Source: DATLCF01 sp035526505 (GTDB lineage Bacteria; Patescibacteriota; Saccharimonadia; Saccharimonadales; UBA4665). Taken from it: 64,000 nt of DNA. How positions within the stretch are numbered: position 1 is the first letter of the stretch; each line of letters opens with the position of its first letter. Below the pieces are notes generated by a model. The model had not been told where the DNA came from. It did no database searches and worked only from the letters and a program-made list of their open reading frames with translations. This document shows, one piece after another, positions 8,915-18,400 of this stretch. The DNA lies in the NCBI GenBank assembly GCA_035526505.1, contig DATLCF010000001.1:372001-436000 (forward strand), read 5' to 3'. The position numbers were made by a program, and so were the translations under genes.

Positions 8915-10579
8915 TTACCGGGCAAACAGCCGGACGTTAAGGGTTGTTGTGCTGCCGGAAGTAATTTTGGCTGTGATGATCCGTTTGCTGTAGCCGGGGG
9001 CGGTAATTTTAACGTCGCGTCGGCCTGGGGGGACAATGGGTAGTACGTAATTGCCACCTGCATCGGTCGTAACCGTCGCCTTAACGCCATTAGCACGTAT
9101 GGTAACTTTGGCACCTGCTATCGGGTTACGCCGCCTGTCGGTGATTTTGCCTTTCAGGGAGCCTGAATTAGTGGGCGGTTTAGGTGTAGCATCGGTAGTT
9201 GCGGTTGCGGTGGTTGATTTGGTACTGCTGTTACCTGCTGCATCTTTGGCAACGATGTAGTAAGAGTAGCTGGTCGAGGCGCTTAGACCGGTATCACCGT
9301 AGGTTAGTATATTATTCACCGGGGAGCCAGTCGGAACGCTTTGAGGTGTTACTGTACCGACTTTGCTGGCCGATCCAGACCCAGCGGCGCGGTAGACATC
9401 GTAGTCTTTGACGCCCACGTTGTCGGTGGATGGGCTCCAGCTAAGATTGATTTGCGAAGCGCTGATGGCAGTGGCGGTAAGATTGGATGGTGCACTGGGT
9501 GGCTGGGTGTCGGCTGTCGTGTTGGCCGGAGTAGTGACCGAAGCAGCGGTTGAGGCTGCCGAACTGTTGTTGGCTGCGTCGAGGGCAATCACCTGGTACT
9601 GGTAGGCCGTACTGGCTTGTACCGTGGTGTCGGCAAAGGTGGTAACCGTGCCCAGTACAGGGCTGAGCGGCGAACCGTTGCGCAAGATTGCATAGCTGCT
9701 AACGCCCACGTTGTCGGTACTGGCTTTCCAGGTGAGGGTTACCTTGTTAAAGGCATCGGCCTTGGCAGTAACATTGGTCGGGACAGTTGGCGCCTGCGTG
9801 TCAGTGTTCTTAACCGCTACGCTAATGGCTGTTGACGAAATGTTGCCAGCTACGTCGTAAGCTTTGGCGGTCAGGCTGTAGGTGCCGTTGGCAACTGCGC
9901 TGGCATCCCATGAGTAACTGTAGGGTGCGGCAGTATCACTCGATTTGATGGCATTGTTAACATAGAATTCCACCTTGGATACGCCGCTACCGCCGCTTTC
10001 GTCGGTAGCCGTAGCGTTTACATTAACCATACCGGTTACCGTGGCGCCATCCGTAGGCGCGGTAATCTTGACGGTTGGCGCGCTGGTGTCGTTAACTGCA
10101 CAGTTATCGCCGGTACCGGTTGGAGTACAGCTGAGGTCGGACACAAACATGGTGCGGTCCAGTTTGACATTGGGCTCGCGACCAATGAATTTAACCGTGT
10201 GGGAACCGGCCGTCAAGCTTATATCGATGGGGGAGGCGGTATTACCGTTCTGGTAATTTACCCAGGTCCAGGCATTAGCGGGAATAGCAAAATCACCAAC
10301 CGTATAACAGCTGGTGCCATCTATTTCGATAAGGTAGGAGTTGTTGGTTGCATCGGGCGCCATAATGCGGCTCCAGACGCGGTAGGTGCCGGTGTTCGAG
10401 ATATTGACCGTCGAAGTTGCCGAACCGTAATCAGTCGACGGTGTCGTACAAGCGGCCGCCGATACTCGTGCGGGGCTTGCCACGGTGACCAACCAGGCGC
10501 CTACGAGCAGCGGTGCGCTCAATAGGACAAAACCACGCGTTAAAGTTGATTTAATGCGGTCTGTCTTTTGATATACCAT
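8915..10579 (-). CDS. Secreted CBM/Ig/Fn3 multidomain surface protein
   Basis: A 554-residue protein with a signal peptide (about 1-41), a carbohydrate-binding-like domain (about 42-150, NISNTGTYRVWSRIMAP and SLTAGSHTVKFIGRE, similar to CBM6/35 modules), a bacterial Ig-like domain (about 168-260), two fibronectin type III domains (about 263-352 and 358-458) and a carboxypeptidase-regulatory-like domain at the C-terminus (GKITDRRRNPIAGAKV). No catalytic domain is visible, so it probably binds glycans on the cell or a host surface. The upstream non-coding gap (10580-10711) faces the divergent gene at 10712. Confidence 0.7.
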   Translation of the reverse strand: MVYQKTDRIKSTLTRGFVLLSAPLLVGAWLVTVASPARVSAAACTTPSTDYGSATSTVNISNTGTYRVWSRIMAPDATNNSYLIEIDGTSCYTVGDFAIPANAWTWVNYQNGNTASPIDISLTAGSHTVKFIGREPNVKLDRTMFVSDLSCTPTGTGDNCAVNDTSAPTVKITAPTDGATVTGMVNVNATATDESGGSGVSKVEFYVNNAIKSSDTAAPYSYSWDASAVANGTYSLTAKAYDVAGNISSTAISVAVKNTDTQAPTVPTNVTAKADAFNKVTLTWKASTDNVGVSSYAILRNGSPLSPVLGTVTTFADTTVQASTAYQYQVIALDAANNSSAASTAASVTTPANTTADTQPPSAPSNLTATAISASQINLSWSPSTDNVGVKDYDVYRAAGSGSASKVGTVTPQSVPTGSPVNNILTYGDTGLSASTSYSYYIVAKDAAGNSSTKSTTATATTDATPKPPTNSGSLKGKITDRRRNPIAGAKVTIRANGVKATVTTDAGGNYVLPIVPPGRRDVKITAPGYSKRIITAKITSGSTTTLNVRLFAR

Positions 10580-10711
10580 ACAACTTCCGTAATTTTAATT
10601 TAATGCTTATGGTTTTAAGCATGCGCCATTATAAACATGCTGTCAATATATATTTTACAGCCAATCTTAAGGGTTGTGCTTTGCTAGGCCTGCGCGATAA
10701 TATAGAGGCAT

Positions 10712-11350
10712 ATGCATCAAAAACGCCTCTTTGGTCTACTGTTGAGGCCCTCATTCTTTAGCTTTACGGTAACGGGCGCATTAGCCCTAGCCCTCCTGGG
10801 CGCTGCCAACTGGTCAAAGGTGGCCAACAGCAATTTGTTTTCAGGATATTTGAGCTTGGCTGATGTGCTGCAAAGCGCGCCCGATGGCTTCTCGGCCTTT
10901 TTTGACGTATTATTTGCCAAAACATTTATATACAACATTATTATTTTTATTGTGGCGCTGTTAGTTGGCCTATTGGCCTATGTTGCATTGGTGGGATTTG
11001 AACGGGGCCTAGCCGGCATAACCGGCTCACTATCCGATGCCAAAAATGCTGCACGCATGCAGGGTCGTCAGGCCAAGGTCGAGGCTGGTGCCCGCCTGGG
11101 TGCGCGCTTTGTGACGCTGGTAGGCTGGGCAGTGTACTGGGTAGTATTTTTAAAAGTCGCAGTGCCGTTTTGTGTACTAGCCTTTCGTACCGGCATAGAC
11201 GACCTGGGCCATATTGGCTGGGGTTATACGCTGCTGGCCTTTGGCCTGCTGTGGTTTTGTTTGCACCTGCACGTGGTATTTATACGACTATTTTTATTGC
11301 GCCCGCGGGTATTTGGCGGGGAAGATGTGATTGCCGCCGGGTTGGCGTAG
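10712..11350 (+). CDS. Integral membrane protein of unknown function
   Basis: A 212-residue protein with about four membrane helices (roughly 16-35, 70-92, 132-155, 165-190) and a short cytoplasmic loop containing GRQAKVEAGARLGAR. It precedes an ABC exporter by 12 nt and is probably in its operon, where it may be an accessory subunit. Family not recognised. Confidence 0.65.
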   Translation: MHQKRLFGLLLRPSFFSFTVTGALALALLGAANWSKVANSNLFSGYLSLADVLQSAPDGFSAFFDVLFAKTFIYNIIIFIVALLVGLLAYVALVGFERGLAGITGSLSDAKNAARMQGRQAKVEAGARLGARFVTLVGWAVYWVVFLKVAVPFCVLAFRTGIDDLGHIGWGYTLLAFGLLWFCLHLHVVFIRLFLLRPRVFGGEDVIAAGLA

Positions 11351-11362
11351 AAGGAGATATGT

Positions 11363-12337
11363 ATGAGTAATGCTTTTGCGGTTCACGATGCAGCCAAATA
11401 TTTTGGAGATGTCAAAGCCCTGGACGGCGTAACCCTGCAGGCCGAGGAAGGCAAGATTTTTGGGCTATTGGGGCCAAACGGTGCAGGCAAGACCACATTG
11501 GTACGTATGCTCAGCACACTGCTGGCACCGGATAGGGGCAGCGTAAAGGTATTGGGCGTAGACGCTGTGGCTCAGCCACAAAAAGTCCGTGAGCTGATTG
11601 GTCTGGCCGGCCAATATGCGGCCGTGGACGAATTTTTGACAGGCTACGAAAACGTGTACATGACCGGCCGGCTGTACCACCTGCCTGCCAAAGAGGCAAA
11701 AAAACGGACAAATGATTTATTGGAGCAACTGGGATTGACCGATGCCGCCAGTCGTCCGGTGCGTACTTACTCCGGTGGTATGCGCCGCAGGCTCGACCTA
11801 GGCGCTAGCCTTATTGGCCAGCCCAAAGTACTATTTTTGGACGAGCCCACGACCGGCTTGGACCCCAAAACACGCTTGGATTTGTGGAATATTATTCGGG
11901 AACTCGTTAAAAACGGTACCTCTATACTCCTGACCACCCAATATTTGGAAGAAGCCGACCAGCTTGCTAGCAAAATAGCCGTACTAAACGATGGCAAGGT
12001 GATTGCCGAAGGTACCAGCGATCAGCTCAAAGCCCGTATGGGTGGCGATATTGTAGAGTTCGACCTGGAAAAACCAGGCGACAAAGACAAAGCGTTGAAG
12101 GCAGTTGCTAAAGCCGCCAAGCAAACACCAAGTATCGACGATGCAACCGGGCGGGTACGGGTACCTGTGGCCGATGGTTCAAAGGGTTTGCTGCAAGTAG
12201 TACAGGCGTTGGGCAAGGCAAAAGTATCCGTAGCAGCCCTGTCACTGCACCAGCCGTCGTTGGACGATGTGTTTTTAGCGCTCACCGGCAGCAAGGCAAA
12301 AGCCAAAGCAGTAAAAGCCAAGGGGAGAAGGGGGTAG
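11363..12337 (+). CDS. ABC exporter ATP-binding protein, DrrA type
   Basis: A 324-residue ATPase with Walker A (GPNGAGKTT), a signature YSGGMRRRLDLG, Walker B (VLFLDEPTTGLD) and the C-terminal DrrA-like domain with GG.ivEfdl and a Lys-rich tail. AAGGAG lies 6 nt before the ATG. It energises the permease encoded 2 nt downstream. DrrAB systems export hydrophobic compounds such as antibiotics or lipids; the substrate here is unknown. The adjacent convergent histidine kinase may sense the same compound, but that is conjecture. Confidence 0.88.
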   Translation: MSNAFAVHDAAKYFGDVKALDGVTLQAEEGKIFGLLGPNGAGKTTLVRMLSTLLAPDRGSVKVLGVDAVAQPQKVRELIGLAGQYAAVDEFLTGYENVYMTGRLYHLPAKEAKKRTNDLLEQLGLTDAASRPVRTYSGGMRRRLDLGASLIGQPKVLFLDEPTTGLDPKTRLDLWNIIRELVKNGTSILLTTQYLEEADQLASKIAVLNDGKVIAEGTSDQLKARMGGDIVEFDLEKPGDKDKALKAVAKAAKQTPSIDDATGRVRVPVADGSKGLLQVVQALGKAKVSVAALSLHQPSLDDVFLALTGSKAKAKAVKAKGRRG

Positions 12338-12339
12338 TC

Positions 12340-13134
12340 ATGGCACATGCACTTATCGGCGCCTATACTGTGGGCGATACATGGACGATTGCCAAGCGCA
12401 ATCTGTATCGCTATATTCGCTTGCCGCAGCTACTGTTTTTTTCGTCGTTGCAGCCTATTATCTTTTTGCTGCTATTTAATTACGTATTTGGCGGCGCGAT
12501 TGGCAATGGCATACCACCGGCAGCTGATGGTAAATACATTAACTATCTGCTGCCCGGTATTTTAGTGCAAGTAACCATGTTTGGCGGGTTGCAAACCGGC
12601 GTTGGTCTGGCTGATGACATGACCAGGGGTATTATCGACCGCTTCCGCAGCCTGCCTATGAGCCGTATTGCAGTGATTGCCGGCCGTACCCTGGCAGACA
12701 CGCTGCGTAATGTCGTAGTTATGGCTATTATGCTTACGGTGGGCAGCCTGCTTGGTTTTCGATTCCACGAGGGGATAGGCCAGGGTCTGGCCATGGCTGG
12801 TATTATTTTGTTGTTTGGTTATGCCCTGTCGTGGGCGTTCGCCTTTATCGGTATGACGCTTCGGGACGCCGAAACCGCGCAATTGGCCGGCTTTTTGTTT
12901 GTCTTTCCCCTGGTGTTTGCCAGTGCGGCGTTTGTGCCAGTGCAAACTATGCCTGATTGGCTGCAGGCGTTTGTGCGTAACCAACCCATAACATTCGTAG
13001 TCAATGCCGCCCGGCATTTTACCCTGGGCGTGCCTGCAGACGGCGCTGTATGGAAGACAATCGTGTGGTCGCTGGGCTTGCTGGCGATATTTGTGCCATT
13101 GGCTATTTGGCAATACAGGCGCCGTACAGTTTAG
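12340..13134 (+). CDS. ABC-2 type exporter permease, DrrB type
   Basis: A 264-residue membrane protein with about six helices, opening with an amphipathic stretch (TWTIAKRNLYRYIRLPQLLFFSSLQPIIFLLLF) typical of ABC-2 permeases, and a middle IDRFRSLPMSRIAVIAGRTLAD motif that contacts the ATPase. It starts 2 nt after the ATPase stop. Its stop codon directly abuts the stop of the convergent kinase at 13135, with no room for a terminator between them. Confidence 0.85.
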   Translation: MAHALIGAYTVGDTWTIAKRNLYRYIRLPQLLFFSSLQPIIFLLLFNYVFGGAIGNGIPPAADGKYINYLLPGILVQVTMFGGLQTGVGLADDMTRGIIDRFRSLPMSRIAVIAGRTLADTLRNVVVMAIMLTVGSLLGFRFHEGIGQGLAMAGIILLFGYALSWAFAFIGMTLRDAETAQLAGFLFVFPLVFASAAFVPVQTMPDWLQAFVRNQPITFVVNAARHFTLGVPADGAVWKTIVWSLGLLAIFVPLAIWQYRRRTV

Positions 13135-14937
13135 CTAATTACTGGCCGGAAGTTGCAAGGTTACAGTAGTGCCCTTGCCGGGCTGGGATAGTAGGTTAAT
13201 ACTGCCACCCAAGTACGCCATAATTAATTTGTCCAAATACAGGCTAAAGCCCATGCCCTCGTGGGTAAACGTTTCGGCACCCTCGGCCTTAACAAACGGC
13301 TGGAACAGCTGTACGGCCTTTTCGGCCGGGATACCAACACCGTGATCACTGATTGTTATGGTGGTGCTGGTTGGGGTCGTACGGGCGGCAAGCTCTATGA
13401 CGCCGCCAGAAGCGCTGTAAGCAATGGCATTATCCAGAAGGCTGGTAATGACCATACCAAGTAAGGCGGGTTCTTGCGAAGCAAACAGCACCTCGGTGAC
13501 CGGCTGCAGAATTACTTGCTTGGCATTGGCCTTTGGCTTGAGCTGACGCATGGCCTGTCCGGCTAGTATGCTTAGCTGTACGCGTTCAAAGGGCCGATTG
13601 CTGTGTCCGCCACGCAGTGTCTGCGCAGTTGCAAACTTGTCCAACACACGTTGCAAGCGCTGCTGGCCTTCGGCAATAAACGTAGTTGCCGGTGATACGT
13701 CTAGCTGACTGGCAGCTGTCTCTATGTTGGCAAGATCGGTCCGCAGCGTTTTGGTAACATTCGTAATTAATATATCGCGTGCATGCGCTGTAGCGGCTTC
13801 AGCCCGGGCTGCTTGCTGCAGCTGGCGCCTGTCACGCTGCCGTAGTTGCAGCCGACGAACTACTTGATATGTGGTAAGTGCCAAGATGACAAAAATAATT
13901 GCTTGTGTGGCGATGTTGACTTGGTTAACGCTGAGGCTCTTGGCATGAGCTGCCAGATAGTTAAAGGGTAGGGCGATGCTGCCAATAAGCGCAAGGGGCA
14001 ACAGTAGCGCCGGCTGTTGCCAAAGCCGCGGGGTATGCAGCGCGGTAACTGTCTGGTCGGTACCTTTGGCTGTTTGTGCCACCAATGATTCTACGGTTTG
14101 GTGCATATGTTGTGTTGCCTGTTGTAGCGCAGCCAAGGTGGGTGAGGCAACTGTCTTTTGTAGCAATCCTAAGCCGCCTTGGATAATGGTAAGCGGGGTA
14201 CGCAAGTAGTGCGAAGCCAGTTGGACCAGGTCTTTTTTGGCAGCTGCCACCGCCCGGTCACGGGCCAGTAATGCCTGCAGTGTTTGATATGCCTGCAATT
14301 CTCGTCTGGTTTGCAATACCAGCAGCAAAACGTTGATGCCCAGTAAGATAAATAACAGGTACGGGACACTGTATATTACTGGCGTGGGTAGTGCCCGGAC
14401 GACACTTTGGGCGCTATCATATGCACGCTGCAGGATAGTATGCTGCTGTTCGGGGTTGCTTTGGGCGGTTGCGGCCGCTGCCGTGCCCATGGTCACCCTA
14501 AATTCCTGCGTAATTACACTGCCGTCTTTGTCGGTAATAACCACCGTAACCTGTGTGCCGGGTAGGGTGCGTGGGTCCCAAAACCACCGTGCCGTCCCGG
14601 TTTCATCCGGCTGCACTGTTGCGGCCATGGCACCGTTAATATAAAAGGTGACTTGTCGGAACGTAATACCCTGGCCGTTCAGGGGTGTGACAATAATGGT
14701 ATAGCCCGTAAGCGGAATAGCCTGGCCGTTGGTGAGGTTGGTGGATATTTTGAGGCCGGAAGGAGTAGTGGCGGTCGTGGAGGAAGTCGCCGCTGTTTTG
14801 CATCCTACATACGAACACTTACCGTATGAGTTCTTGCCGTATGATACGGCATGCACCGGCGTGGCGGTCACCACAGCAAATAACAGGCAGGCTGTTGCCA
14901 AGGCCAGATATCTTTTTGTTTTACTCCACCATGTCAC
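13135..14937 (-). CDS. Sensor histidine kinase with external Ig-like domain and duplicated HisKA region
   Basis: A 600-residue protein starting at a GTG 6 nt after a TATAAT box (leaderless). It has a signal segment (about 9-30), an external Ig-like sensor (about 55-150), a membrane helix near 190, a HisKA helix with the phospho-acceptor in SHYLRTPLTII, a second pair of membrane helices (about 320-365), a second HisKA-like helix whose acceptor position is degenerate (TNVTKTLRTDL), and an ATPase domain (LLDNAIAYSASGG, DHGVGIPAE, HEGMGFSLYL). No response regulator is adjacent. The layout looks like a kinase with an internally duplicated membrane/HisKA unit. Confidence 0.75.
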   Translation of the reverse strand: MTWWSKTKRYLALATACLLFAVVTATPVHAVSYGKNSYGKCSYVGCKTAATSSTTATTPSGLKISTNLTNGQAIPLTGYTIIVTPLNGQGITFRQVTFYINGAMAATVQPDETGTARWFWDPRTLPGTQVTVVITDKDGSVITQEFRVTMGTAAAATAQSNPEQQHTILQRAYDSAQSVVRALPTPVIYSVPYLLFILLGINVLLLVLQTRRELQAYQTLQALLARDRAVAAAKKDLVQLASHYLRTPLTIIQGGLGLLQKTVASPTLAALQQATQHMHQTVESLVAQTAKGTDQTVTALHTPRLWQQPALLLPLALIGSIALPFNYLAAHAKSLSVNQVNIATQAIIFVILALTTYQVVRRLQLRQRDRRQLQQAARAEAATAHARDILITNVTKTLRTDLANIETAASQLDVSPATTFIAEGQQRLQRVLDKFATAQTLRGGHSNRPFERVQLSILAGQAMRQLKPKANAKQVILQPVTEVLFASQEPALLGMVITSLLDNAIAYSASGGVIELAARTTPTSTTITISDHGVGIPAEKAVQLFQPFVKAEGAETFTHEGMGFSLYLDKLIMAYLGGSINLLSQPGKGTTVTLQLPASN

Positions 14938-15016
14938 CGCGCTATTATACCCGACTATGCCTACAAACGTGCGCAGGGGATGTATCTACTGTTGTTGTGT
15001 TTTAGTTATTAGGTGG

Positions 15017-15412
15017 CTAGTGGCTGTGCGAATCTGTGCTGTCTTCGAGCGGTTCAGCATCGTGCGTTTGAGTTTTGGTCTTGGGCGGAGCCTCTTTGAC
15101 GCCGTATTGTAATTGGCATGCTTTGTTGGCCGCAGCTACATCGTTCTTGATAGTGTCTTGGTCGGCGGCATATGTACTGTCGTTGCGCGCACGGTTATTA
15201 ATCATTGCCGTGCGGTCGTTGACACAGTCATTGATTTTGCTCATGGTTTGAGCGGAAACCTTGTTGGAGCCGTTATTGTTGCCAGTAATCTGGCGGTAGG
15301 CAGCAAACGATAGGGATATGGCTACTAATACTCCCAGTACAATCAGTGACCACCGGGGTATACCGAATATGGTAGCAGTTGTAGTGTTGTCTTGGTTGTC
15401 TTCTTCTATCAT
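15017..15412 (-). CDS. Small single-pass membrane protein
   Basis: A 131-residue protein with one helix (about 21-40), an external Asn/Lys-rich segment with two Cys, and a His-rich tail (DSTDSHSH). Its ATG overlaps the stop of the giant surface protein by 4 nt (ATGA), so the two are coupled; it may help to anchor or stabilise that protein. No family recognised. Confidence 0.6.
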   Translation of the reverse strand: MIEEDNQDNTTTATIFGIPRWSLIVLGVLVAISLSFAAYRQITGNNNGSNKVSAQTMSKINDCVNDRTAMINNRARNDSTYAADQDTIKNDVAAANKACQLQYGVKEAPPKTKTQTHDAEPLEDSTDSHSH

Positions 15413-18400
15413 CGGTTTATCTCCCAGTGCGACCAGTTACCTTGGACTTTTCCATAATCACCGCTGTCTAGGAAGGGTATGGGTGAACCCTTTATTGTTA
15501 TGCGGACCACAAGCTTGCGCGTACTGCTGTTGTAGAAGTAGTCACCATCTTTGCCGATATTGGCTTCGCTGGAAGCTGCCTTAAAGGTGGTAGCGCTATA
15601 TCCGCCACCGCTTACCTTGAAACTACTGGCAGCATTGGAGTTGGGGAATTCCAGTTCGAACCAGCCAGGTTCAGAGCCGCGGACTTCGAAGCTTGCATTA
15701 GCAGGGATACCGCTGTTTACCCGATATCGTTTACCCAATATGAACGCTGGGTATACTACATTGCTAGCAGTTTCGTTTGTGTCCAGTCGGGTCATATTGA
15801 AGGAGCTCGAATTGGGATAGGCGCGGGCAAAGTTATGGTCGTCAGTACTGTAGCTACCGAAGTTTGATCCCTGAAAGAAGGATTTACCTACATTGGAGTA
15901 TACGGGCGTAGCGCTGGGCGACTTTACAAACATTTCATCATTGGTGATGATGGCGGGCACGCCATCGCCTTTAATTGAGCCGTCCAAATCTTTGAACCAG
16001 TGGGAATGGCCCACACTTTGCGGATTAAAGTAACCGCCCTTGTAACCAAATATTACGCGGTAGCCATTGCCAAAGAATTTCAGGCGCTTGACTCGGTTTG
16101 TTCCGTCCCATGTGCTGGCATTTACATCGGTAAGAGCACCCTTGGCCGGGTCTGAAGCGCTTTTTTGTTCGAAGTTAGCCAGCCAAATATTGTCAGCGTC
16201 TGCTTGACCGTGATAGAAGCGCATGAGGCCACCAATGCCGCCTTCTTCTGCGCCGGTGTTAGCGGTGTCGCCCACCAACAGGCCGCCTTGGGCCGTACCG
16301 TCTTGGCCGTTCCATGCGGTACCATTATTGGCTGCATATACGTTATGTACGTCGTAGGCGCCATCGAACCACATGCCAAACCCAGAGTTCTTCCATGCTG
16401 TCATATTGTGCAGTTGGGCGCGGTTGTTGGCATCGCCGTAGAGACCCTCGATAATAATACCGGCGCCTCCGGACTCCTTGGCAAATTCACCCGCAGATCC
16501 GTCAGTGTTAGAGTGGGCTACAATGTTATCAAATTTGCCAAGGGGGTCATTAATGGCGTCAAAGATACCCGTGTTGTCACTGTTGAAGTTAAAGTCGTAC
16601 CAGAAGCCCGAGCCTTCACCACCGGCTGCAGAACTATTAGTAATGTCATTGGTAGGGTTGGTGATCCAGAAAGCACTGGATACATCGTCGGACAAGCGCA
16701 GACGTTGGCCATTACCCGGGCGGCGAATGGTCATAATAAGCATGTCGTTCATGCTGTTAAAGCGCTCTACGCCGTCTTCCAGCATAATGCCGTGACCAAA
16801 GGTATCGTGGCCGACCATGCCGTCGATGTGCAGGTTGTTGGTGCGGTGAATGGTCAGGAAGCGGTTAAAGGCTTGGTGGACACTAATGTTGCGTACGCTT
16901 GAGGTGCTGGCGTCGCCGGTCAGGTGCCAGTGCAATGGGTAGCGGCCCAAGACCCCAATTTGACCCATACGGACGAATTCGGTATTGGATACGCGCATTG
17001 CCGAGCCGGCAAGCACCATGGTATGGCCGCCAAACTTGGTGCTGGCAGCGTTGTCTGGACCGGTTATCTTAATATTGTGGGTCAGTAACCCAGCCTCGGC
17101 GCGCTCTTCGACGCTGCGGGTTTCGGCTCCAGACGTAAAGCTGGTCACTACTGCGGCATGTTTGTTGACAAGCGGCTTAGCAAGGGTAATGGTGCGGCCA
17201 TCTGCAGACCGCGATGCTACGGATGTCTCGTCGTATTTCTTAAAGTCCATGTCAGACGATGATAGTACAATCTCATCACCCGGCTGCCAGGTCACAGGGT
17301 CTTGCAGCGTAATAGTGGTGCTGCCCGCATTGGCGGTTTGTGCCAGCCGGGTCCATTGTTTGCCACTCTCGCGGCCATGAATTTCGGTTTTGCCGCCGCC
17401 GGCGGTTACCATGACGTTGGCGCCTACGGCCAAGCCGTTAGCGGTCAGGTTGTCAGTGGAAGAGCCGTCCAGCACAATAGTTACATTGCTGGTTAGCGGC
17501 TGGGAATCGGTACCAAGCTGGAGTTTACCGTACACGGCTATGTAACCGCTGCGGAAGGTAGTGTTACGGTCGGCAAAGTGCAGCTCGCCGTTTATAGTCA
17601 GCCCCTTAAGTTTTGGTGCGTCTACGTCTAGCAATACCTTGGTACCGCTGGCAATGGTAATGGTGTCGCCCGCGGCCGGTACGTGACCGCCCCAGGTTGC
17701 GGGGCTAGACCACAACTGCAGGCCAACAGGTGGTGTGTTGGTTGGGGTAGTGGCAGTGGCCGACCCAGATACGGCGCTGGTATTGCCAGCCGCATCTTTG
17801 GCACGAACGGTGTACGTATATGCGGTACCAGCCGATACCGTGGCATCACCATAGCTGGTAAGCGTAGTACTGCCAATAGATGTACCGCCCCGGAAAATTT
17901 CGTAACTGGCCACACCAACGTTATCAGTACTGGCTGTCCAACTCAGGTTGACCTGCGAAGCGCTGACGGCGCTGGCTGCCAGATTTGTTGGTGCGCTTGG
18001 TGCACTTGTGTCAGCCGGATTGGGGGTCGTAACTGTGGCAGCGCTGGAAGCCGGGCTATTGTTGTTGGCCGCATCCTGTGCGCGAACGGTGTACGAATAA
18101 CTGGTACCGGCTATAGCCGTAGTATCGCTATAAGAAGTGGTGGTTACTTGGGCAATAAGGCTAGCACCGCGGTATACCAGGTAGCGCGCAACGCCTACGT
18201 TATCATTACTGGCCGTCCAGTTAAGATTAACCTGCGTGGGGCTGGCAGCGGTGGCTTGTAAACCGGTAGGCGTTGTAGGTGCGGTAGTATCCGCTTGTGC
18301 TGGCGTAGTGACTGATAGCGTATTTGAGGCCGTGCTGGTATTGCCAGCTGCGTCTTGTGCCTTAATGGTGTAGTTGTATGCGGTTGAAGGGGTAACGGTA

